Below, one piece after another: positions 16,182 to 21,313 of a stretch of 21,313 bases of DNA; position 1 is the first letter of the stretch; the number at the start of each line of letters is the position of its first letter. The stretch is from Methylomarinum sp964474415 (GTDB lineage Bacteria > Pseudomonadota > Gammaproteobacteria > Methylococcales > Methylomonadaceae), in NCBI GenBank assembly GCA_964474415.1, contig CAYYSO010000025.1, positions 1-21,313 on the forward strand, written 5' to 3'. The notes beneath the pieces are model-generated. The model was not told the origin of the DNA and did no database searches. It saw only the letters and a list, made by a program, of their open reading frames with translations. The position numbers and the translations under genes are program-made.

Positions 16182-17965
16182 TAGTAAACCCTCTTTTTAG
16201 GTGGAATAACCTCGATTTCGTCTGTCAATGTGTGCATATGTACTGGTCTGTAATCAATTCTGGTCTGATTGTTATCCAACCAGGTCAAAGTATGTTTCAT
16301 CCAGTTTTTATCATCGCGATCCGGAAAGTCTTCACGCGCATGACCGCCGCGACTTTCCTTACGGTTTCCAGCGGCATTAATGGCAACTGTCGCCTGACTG
16401 AGAAGATTATCCAACTCCAGTGTTTCCACCAGATCGGTATTCCATATTAAAGACTTATCACTAATACTGACATCGTTAAATGATTCAACCACCTGTTTCA
16501 TTTCAGCAACCCCTTGCTCTAAAATCGGACCAGTTCGGAAAACAGCTGCCTTGGTCTGCATGACTTTTTGCATATCCAGACGAATGTCGGCTGTTTTACG
16601 ACCGCCATTAGCATGGCGGATAGTATCAAATCTTGTCAGCGCTCTATCACAAGCATCATCCGGCAATGGTTTATGCGCTGAGCCGGGTTTGATCAATTCA
16701 GCACAGCGGATTGCAGCAGAACGCCCGAAAACCACGATATCCAATAATGAGTTAGATCCCAGTCTATTGGCTCCATGAACCGACACACAAGCGGTTTCAC
16801 CAATAGCCATCAGTCCCGGTACAACAGCATCGGGATCACCATCCTTTAAAGTGACAACTTCCGCTTTATAGTTAGTTGGAATACCCCCCATATTGTAATG
16901 GGCTGTAGGAATCACCGGAATCGGCTCTTTAGTAACATCGACCCCGGCAAAAATACGAGAAGTTTCTGCAATACCCGGCAATCTCTCATAGATAATTGCA
17001 GGATCGAGATGTTCGATATGCAAATAAGCATGATCTTTTAAAGGTCCCACACCCCGGCCTTCATTAATTTCAATGGTCATGGCCCGACTGACCACATCCC
17101 GTGATGCCAAATCTTTGGCATGAGGTGCATAGCGTTCCATAAAACGCTCGCCTTCCGAGTTGGTCAAATATCCTCCCTCACCTCTGACACCTTCTGTAAT
17201 CAGACAACCGGCTCCATAGATTCCGGTTGGATGAAACTGGATAAACTCCATATCCTGCAAGGGTAAGCCAGCTCTTAATACCATGGCATTGCCATCGCCG
17301 GTAACCGTATGCGCCGAAGTACAGGAAAAATAACAACGACCATAGCCACCGGTCGCCAGGACAGTTTGATGTCCACGGAATAAATGCAATGAGCCATCGT
17401 CCAGACACCAGGCCAACACACCGCGACACTCGTCGCCGTCCATGATCAAATCGAGAACGATATATTCAACAAAAAACTCGGCTTTATGTTTCAGCGCCTG
17501 CTGATATAAGGTGTGTAAAATGGCATGTCCGGTCACATCGGCTGCTGCACAGGTTCTTTGTGCTGTCCCTTCACCAAAATGTGTGGTCATACCGCCAAAG
17601 GCACGTTGATATATCTTACCTTCCGGCGTTCGCGAAAAAGGGACACCGTAATGTTCCAGTTCGAGTACGGCAGGAATGGCTTCTCTGCACATATATTCAA
17701 TGGCATCCTGGTCACCCAGCCAATCGGAGCCCTTCACCGTATCATACATATGGAAGCGCCAGTCATCTTCGCCCATATTGCCTAATGCAGCACTAATACC
17801 GCCTTGTGCAGCAACTGTGTGGCTTCGAGTAGGAAAGACTTTGGTAATACAGGCAGTCTTCAGACCTTTTTCCACCATGCCAAAAGTGGCTCGCAATCCG
17901 GCCCCACCCGCACCGACCACAACAACATCATGTTTATGCTCAATAATTTTATATCCTGACAACAT
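16181..17965 (-). CDS. sdhA: succinate dehydrogenase flavoprotein subunit
   Basis: SdhA oxidises succinate to fumarate. The 594-residue length is standard. The FAD loop is VVVGAGGAGL (15-24). H49 in RSHTVAAQGG is the covalent FAD attachment residue. Substrate residues are in place: H245 in HPTG, R289 in SRDVVSRAM and H356 in TAHYNMGG. It starts 3 bases after sdhD, with CAGGA 6 bases upstream of the ATG inside the sdhD end. SdhE at the end of the operon would flavinylate it. Confidence 0.98.
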   Translation of the reverse strand: MLSGYKIIEHKHDVVVVGAGGAGLRATFGMVEKGLKTACITKVFPTRSHTVAAQGGISAALGNMGEDDWRFHMYDTVKGSDWLGDQDAIEYMCREAIPAVLELEHYGVPFSRTPEGKIYQRAFGGMTTHFGEGTAQRTCAAADVTGHAILHTLYQQALKHKAEFFVEYIVLDLIMDGDECRGVLAWCLDDGSLHLFRGHQTVLATGGYGRCYFSCTSAHTVTGDGNAMVLRAGLPLQDMEFIQFHPTGIYGAGCLITEGVRGEGGYLTNSEGERFMERYAPHAKDLASRDVVSRAMTIEINEGRGVGPLKDHAYLHIEHLDPAIIYERLPGIAETSRIFAGVDVTKEPIPVIPTAHYNMGGIPTNYKAEVVTLKDGDPDAVVPGLMAIGETACVSVHGANRLGSNSLLDIVVFGRSAAIRCAELIKPGSAHKPLPDDACDRALTRFDTIRHANGGRKTADIRLDMQKVMQTKAAVFRTGPILEQGVAEMKQVVESFNDVSISDKSLIWNTDLVETLELDNLLSQATVAINAAGNRKESRGGHAREDFPDRDDKNWMKHTLTWLDNNQTRIDYRPVHMHTLTDEIEVIPPKKRVY

Positions 17966-17968
17966 GAT

Positions 17969-18349
17969 TTATCCTGCTGTAATAATGCGAAAAATAGCGA
18001 TCAATGTCGCGAGAACGAGAAACATAAAAACCAGCTTAATTGCCCAGACAGACACAATCTTCAGCCATTCTGTCGAAACATAATCTTCAATCACAATCTG
18101 TATCCCCAGCGCCGAATGATAAAATACAGCCAATACCCAAAAGACGACACAAATAGTATTCAACGGTGAAGATAACCAGGCAACCGTTTCCACAAACGAC
18201 GCATTCATAGTCATATCAAGCAGACTGATTAACCAGAAACTCAGTGGAATCAAAGCAACAGCGGTTACCCGTTGCAGCCACCAGTGTCCGGTACCGGTTT
18301 TCGCGGCCCCCAACCCCTGAGCACGCGCCAAAGGTGTTTTAAAGTCCAT
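17969..18349 (-). CDS. sdhD: succinate dehydrogenase membrane anchor subunit D
   Basis: A 126-residue membrane anchor with three transmembrane helices (about 28-46, 62-86 and 99-123). H78 in FYHSALG is the candidate haem-side histidine, and D89-Y90 in EDYV match the quinone-site Asp-Tyr of the enterobacterial enzyme. It begins 10 bases after the sdhC stop; its AAGGA ribosome binding site overlaps that stop codon. Together with SdhC it anchors SdhAB and binds haem b and ubiquinone. Confidence 0.93.
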   Translation of the reverse strand: MDFKTPLARAQGLGAAKTGTGHWWLQRVTAVALIPLSFWLISLLDMTMNASFVETVAWLSSPLNTICVVFWVLAVFYHSALGIQIVIEDYVSTEWLKIVSVWAIKLVFMFLVLATLIAIFRIITAG

Positions 18350-18359
18350 AAAGGATCCT

Positions 18360-18731
18360 TCAAAAGATAAGAAAAGTAACTGACGTTAAAATAATTGATG
18401 CACCCAGTTCCATGAAAGCATTGCGGTTCATTGTCTCACGTTCATAACCGCATCCACTGTCCCAGATAAGATGACGAATGCCATGACAAAGATGAAAAAA
18501 CAACGCATAGATAAATCCCCAATAAAGCAGCCGAACAATCAGCATATCGGTAATGCTTTGCATATTCTGATAGGCCTGCTCCCCAGCAGCTGTCTCTAAG
18601 ATCATACATACAAAAAAGATCAACCCTATTGACAAAAAAACACCGGTAATCCGGTGTATTATCGATATGACTCCGGTCAGAGGCAGGCTATAAACTTGAA
18701 GATGTGGAGATAGAGGTCTGTTGCTATTCAT
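18360..18731 (-). CDS. sdhC: succinate dehydrogenase cytochrome b556 subunit
   Basis: A 123-residue membrane protein with three helices (about 20-42, 62-83 and 107-123). The N-terminal RPLSPHLQVY (5-14) and ISIIHRITG (22-30; S23 and R27 at the quinone site) are family signatures. H83 in CHGIRHLIWDSG is the haem b ligand position. It is the first structural sdh gene, 24 bases after the small SdhAF4-like gene. Confidence 0.95.
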   Translation of the reverse strand: MNSNRPLSPHLQVYSLPLTGVISIIHRITGVFLSIGLIFFVCMILETAAGEQAYQNMQSITDMLIVRLLYWGFIYALFFHLCHGIRHLIWDSGCGYERETMNRNAFMELGASIILTSVTFLIF

Positions 18732-18755
18732 TTCGATAAATTTCCATTATTGAAC

Positions 18756-18917
18756 TCAGAAATCAGTACAGCGGCCGTTTTTTTCCCAATCACCGTAGCG
18801 AGTAGGTTCTGGCGCTTTAACTCCACCAATTTCTGCAAGTTTATTGTATCCGTTTGCGGCTGTTCTCTGAGGGGGCAGCTCAGATTCGATCACTTTAGTG
18901 TTTTTTTGTTTTTGCAT
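18756..18917 (-). CDS. SdhAF4-like (DUF1674) succinate dehydrogenase assembly factor
   Basis: A 53-codon gene that is easy to miss. Its C-terminal half contains the DUF1674/SdhAF4 signature: EIGGVKAPEPTRYGDWEKNG (29-48) followed by RCTDF at the very C-terminus (49-53), close to the family pattern EIGG-x-x-GPEPTRYGDWE-x-x-GR-x-x-DF. One usual Gly is replaced by Ala (A35). The N-terminus is polar, with no signal peptide or membrane segment. In mitochondria, SdhAF4 binds flavinylated SdhA and aids dimer formation with SdhB; a similar role is inferred here. The ATG at 18915-18917 follows GGGAG at a short spacing. The gene lies 20 bases after the HbpS-like stop and 24 bases before sdhC, inside the operon. 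Confidence 0.88.
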   Translation of the reverse strand: MQKQKNTKVIESELPPQRTAANGYNKLAEIGGVKAPEPTRYGDWEKNGRCTDF

Positions 18918-18937
18918 CAACTCCCACCATAAATTAA

Positions 18938-19333
18938 TTAAAGAGCTTTAGCGCCCGCTTTTGCTATTTGACCATCTTCTGTCGACTTAACTCCGCTGAT
19001 CCCTATCGCTCCAACGACTTGTCCATTATGAATCAGCGGAACGCCGCCTTCAATCGGCAACATCTGAGGCATAGACAAATACCCCAGTTTTCCTTCAGTC
19101 ACCATTTCCGCCAATGCTTTAGTCGGACATCTAAAATGTAAAGCTGTTTTAGCTTTACTGATTGCAACATCTATACTGCCCAACTGCGCATATTCACGTT
19201 GCAGATAAAGTAAATGGCCACCTTGATCTACAATTGCAATGACAACATCCCAGCTGTTAAAGCGGGCTTCTGTTTCTGCAGCATTGGCAACACGTTTAGC
19301 GTCAGCCAATGTCAATCTGTATATGGTTTCCAA
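18938..19333 (-). CDS. HbpS/GlcG-family (DUF336) protein
   Basis: A 131-residue protein of the GlcG/HbpS (DUF336) fold. Diagnostic parts are LTLADAKRVANAAETEA near the start, VVIAIVDQGGHLLYLQRE (30-47), and IEGGVPLIHNGQVVGAIGISG (94-114) followed by the DGQIAKAG end. Members bind haem or cobalamin or sit beside oxidases; the role here is unknown. The start codon is TTG at base 19333, decided by AGGAG seven bases upstream; there is no ATG or GTG nearby. No signal peptide is seen, so it is probably cytoplasmic. It lies 41 bases after gltA and 20 bases before the SdhAF4-like gene, so it is embedded in the TCA operon. Confidence 0.85.
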   Translation of the reverse strand: METIYRLTLADAKRVANAAETEARFNSWDVVIAIVDQGGHLLYLQREYAQLGSIDVAISKAKTALHFRCPTKALAEMVTEGKLGYLSMPQMLPIEGGVPLIHNGQVVGAIGISGVKSTEDGQIAKAGAKAL

Positions 19334-19374
19334 ATTATTACTCCTATTGTAATATTTCTTGCCTGTAACAACCG

Positions 19375-20682
19375 TTAACGTTTTTCCATAGAGACAAAAT
19401 CCCTTTTCTTAGGCCCCAGATACAATTGTCTTGGCCTGCCAATCGGAGTAGAAGGGTCCTCCATCATTTCCAACCAATGAGCCAACCAACCGGAAGTCCT
19501 GGCAATTGCAAACATCACTGTAAACATATCAACCGGAATATTCAATGCCTTATAGATAATACCGGAATAGAAATCAACATTGGGATAAAGTTTTTTCTCT
19601 ATAAAATATTCATCTTTAAGCGCATACTCTTCCAGCGCTAACGCAAGTTCATATAATGGATCATGCTTTTTTGAGCAGCTTAAGACTTCATGACAGGTTT
19701 TACGAATAATAGTTGCTCTGGGGTCGAAATTTTTATAAACACGATGACCAAATCCCATTAAACGAAAAGGATCATTTTTATCCTTCGCTTTGGCGATGTA
19801 TTTCGGAATACGATCTACCGTGTCGATTTCATCGAGCATATTCAAAACCGCTTCATTGGCGCCGCCATGTGCAGGCCCCCACAATGCAGCGATTCCCGCA
19901 GCAATACAGGCATAGGGATTTGCGCCTGTACTACCCGCCAGACGGACAGTGGAAGTACTGGCATTTTGTTCATGATCTGCATGCAAAATAAACAGTAAGT
20001 TAAGCGCTTTAACTTCCTGCGGATTAAAAATATAATTTGGATCAATGTAATTTGGCGACGACCGGGAAAACATCATATTCAGAAAGTTTTCACAATAACT
20101 CAAATCCAGACGCGGATAAACAAAGGGCTTGCCCACTGAATGCCGGAAAGAAGCTGCAGCAATAGTCGGCATTTTGGCAATCATTCGTACCGCACAAACT
20201 CGACGGTGCTCAGGATCCTCCATATTCGAATCACTATGGTAAAAAGCGGATAAAGAGCCGACAACCCCCACTAACATTGCCATAGGATGTGCATCATAGC
20301 TGAACCCTTCAAAAAAATTTCTCAGCGAGACATGCAGAATAGCACGATGCCCGATTTCTTCACAAAATTGTGCAAACTCAGAATCTGTGGGTAAATCCCC
20401 GTGCATTAATAAATAAGCAACTTCCAGATAATCGCAGTTCTCAGCAAGTTGTTCTATGGGATAGCCCCGATATAATAAAACCCCATTATCACCATCAATG
20501 TAGGTGATATGACTTTTACAACTGGCCGTCGCTACAAACCCCTGATCATAAGTAAAACAATCCAGATCTTTGTACAAAGAACGAATATCAACCGTTTCAT
20601 TTCCTAAAGTTCCACTCAATAATGGGTATTCAACTTCTTTTCCGGTCCGATTATGTCTTATCGATAATGTATCTTTTGACAT
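19375..20682 (-). CDS. gltA: citrate synthase (type II)
   Basis: GltA condenses acetyl-CoA and oxaloacetate to citrate. From this ATG the protein has 435 residues, near the usual length of the hexameric Gram-negative enzyme. The catalytic triad is visible: H272 in WGPAHGG, H313 in GFGHRVYKNFDPR and D370 in PNVDFYSG; LHADHEQNASTS (233-244) is also typical. The frame stays open upstream to a TTG at 20781, but those 33 residues have no family counterpart and overlap a structured leader; the ATG at 20682 has GAGGAG about 11 bases and ATAGG about 4 bases upstream. It is the first gene of the gltA-sdh operon. Confidence 0.97.
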   Translation of the reverse strand: MSKDTLSIRHNRTGKEVEYPLLSGTLGNETVDIRSLYKDLDCFTYDQGFVATASCKSHITYIDGDNGVLLYRGYPIEQLAENCDYLEVAYLLMHGDLPTDSEFAQFCEEIGHRAILHVSLRNFFEGFSYDAHPMAMLVGVVGSLSAFYHSDSNMEDPEHRRVCAVRMIAKMPTIAAASFRHSVGKPFVYPRLDLSYCENFLNMMFSRSSPNYIDPNYIFNPQEVKALNLLFILHADHEQNASTSTVRLAGSTGANPYACIAAGIAALWGPAHGGANEAVLNMLDEIDTVDRIPKYIAKAKDKNDPFRLMGFGHRVYKNFDPRATIIRKTCHEVLSCSKKHDPLYELALALEEYALKDEYFIEKKLYPNVDFYSGIIYKALNIPVDMFTVMFAIARTSGWLAHWLEMMEDPSTPIGRPRQLYLGPKKRDFVSMEKR

Positions 20683-20721
20683 TGAGCCTATATCTCCTCT
20701 ATTCGTTTTGACAGCACTTAG

Positions 20722-20784
20722 AGGTTGTTCGAGAATAAACGGATCCTGTCCGCTTAAACACCGGTTCCTTTTTCCGAACAACCT
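20722..20784 (-). promoter_or_regulatory. structured 5' leader of gltA
   Basis: Within the predicted leader, AGGTTGTTCG (20722-20731) and CGAACAACCT (20775-20784) are perfect 10-bp inverted repeats enclosing 43 bases, with an inner CGGA/TCCG hairpin (20740-20752). The outer stem would form about 40 bases before the gltA ATG. There is no following T-run, so it is not an intrinsic terminator. The regulatory role is inferred. Confidence 0.45.
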
Positions 20785-20815
20785 ATCAGATAATTTAACA
20801 TCTGTAATTCACAGA

Positions 20816-20844
20816 ATTATTACAACTCCTAATGCTTTAGTCAA
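20816..20844 (-). promoter_or_regulatory. sigma-70-type promoter of gltA-sdh operon
   Basis: On the minus strand TTGACT (20839-20844) and AATAAT (20816-20821) each match five of six consensus bases with an ideal 17-base spacer. Transcription would start near 20809, giving a leader of about 127 bases before the gltA ATG. Confidence 0.6.
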
Positions 20845-21041
20845 AGACCATCTGAGTAATAAGACGATTTCTGTCAAAGATTTTATCATCTTGCTTGTCT
20901 TTGAAGCACATGAATGTAGTGAATGCAGGTTTTGCAGGTATGAAAACAAACAAAAATCCAGCGCTGTCTGGTAAATTCTTTTCCGGCAATCGCCTATCAA
21001 GATGAATTAGTTATCCGAATATATTCATTAGTAGCCCCTAG

Positions 21042-21066
21042 GATGGGTAGAGGATCGAAACCCATC
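21042..21066. repeat. hairpin GATGGGT/ACCCATC
   Basis: A perfect 7-bp inverted repeat (21042-21048 and 21060-21066) with an 11-base loop. The shape and the proximity to the next palindrome suggest a member of a dispersed intergenic repeat family. Confidence 0.4.
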
Positions 21067-21077
21067 AAATTAGCCCT

Positions 21078-21150
21078 GTAGGTACGATTAGCAATAGCGT
21101 AATCGTACGTTCCGCATGCCTCCCGATTACGCTGCGCTAATCGGAGCTAC
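21078..21150. repeat. BIME/REP-like paired hairpins
   Basis: Two hairpins lie side by side: GTACGATTA/TAATCGTAC (21082-21090 and 21100-21108, perfect 9 bp) and CCGATTA/TAATCGG (21123-21129 and 21138-21144, perfect 7 bp). Outer GTAG/CTAC ends (21078-21081 and 21147-21150) close the unit. The two halves are related inverted copies. It has the same plan as the element after aroC but a different sequence. Confidence 0.6.
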
Positions 21151-21313
21151 GTTGCTGACCTCAATGCCAATTCGTATAAAGCCCACTTCAGTTCTTGATG
21201 TTAGATAAATTATCACTTATGCTTGAGCTTGGAGGTTACAAAAAAGCGGGCTTAAAGCATTAATCTGAAGTTTCCTAATTTTTTAAGGAGAAGAATATTA
21301 GTAGAATCTAATT
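21151..21313 (+). other. right edge: possible promoter and ribosome binding site of a gene beyond the window
   Basis: No gene is seen here. TTGATG (21195-21200) and TATGCT (21218-21223) have a 17-base spacer and could be a plus-strand promoter. AAGGAG at 21285-21290 looks like a Shine-Dalgarno sequence, but no ATG, GTG or TTG follows at proper spacing before the end. The call is weak. Confidence 0.25.

Noticed and set aside
20683..20781. Upstream TTG start that would add 33 residues to citrate synthase
   Set aside because: The added residues have no family counterpart and coincide with the palindromic leader; the ATG at 20682 gives the normal length and has Shine-Dalgarno-like sequence upstream.
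20570..20974. 134-codon plus-strand reading frame antisense to the start of gltA
   Set aside because: It overlaps the conserved gltA N-terminus, its promoter and its leader; the translation shows no domain.
1..21313. CRISPR array, tRNA, rRNA or transposase genes
   Set aside because: No regularly spaced direct repeats, no cloverleaf or rRNA-like sequence, and no transposase-like translation were found; the repeats present are palindromic, not CRISPR-like.

Overview
The window reads as chromosomal DNA of a moderately AT-rich gammaproteobacterium. The order ExbB/ExbD-type transporter, lpxK, Trm112-like protein, kdsB is a known gammaproteobacterial LPS-assembly neighbourhood. The gltA-sdhCDAB-sdhE block, prmB-aroC and the NADP-type icd fit the same group. 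The short palindromic intergenic repeats and the cupredoxin are compatible with a methanotroph-like lineage (Methylococcales), but that assignment is an impression from sequence style, not a proof. I see no rRNA, tRNA, CRISPR array, transposase or prophage gene.

Layout, left to right. Bases 231-3629 (+) hold a large membrane-embedded spermidine-synthase-like protein and a ketopantoate-reductase-like Rossmann protein. Bases 3619-8476 (-) hold an MFS transporter, then a tightly packed exbB-exbD-lpxK-Trm112-kdsB run (lipid A 4'-kinase, CMP-Kdo synthesis and a proton-driven inner-membrane motor), and lastly a small exported type 1 copper protein. Bases 8777-10797 (-) hold prmB-aroC. Bases 11034-13427 (+) hold an HDOD regulator followed by a FliK-like protein, closed by an 18-bp perfect palindrome. 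Bases 13544-14836 (+) hold icd. Bases 15153-20682 (-) hold a TCA operon in the order gltA, HbpS/GlcG-like gene, a 53-residue SdhAF4-like gene, sdhC, sdhD, sdhA, sdhB, sdhE. Icd and the gltA-sdh operon converge on a 316-base gap, so three consecutive TCA enzymes (citrate synthase, isocitrate dehydrogenase, succinate dehydrogenase) are clustered.

The less ordinary content is mostly small or intergenic. (1) A 53-codon gene for an SdhAF4-like (DUF1674) assembly factor lies just upstream of sdhC, so one operon carries two different Sdh maturation factors, at its start and at its end. (2) A 225-base nested inverted-repeat element sits between icd and sdhE, and a 48-base relative lies between the MFS gene and aroC. 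(3) At least three further palindromic REP/BIME-like elements are present. (4) The gltA leader has a good sigma-70 promoter and a 10-bp long-range stem. (5) The ketopantoate-reductase-like protein has lost the usual C-terminal acidic motif and gained a cysteine cluster.
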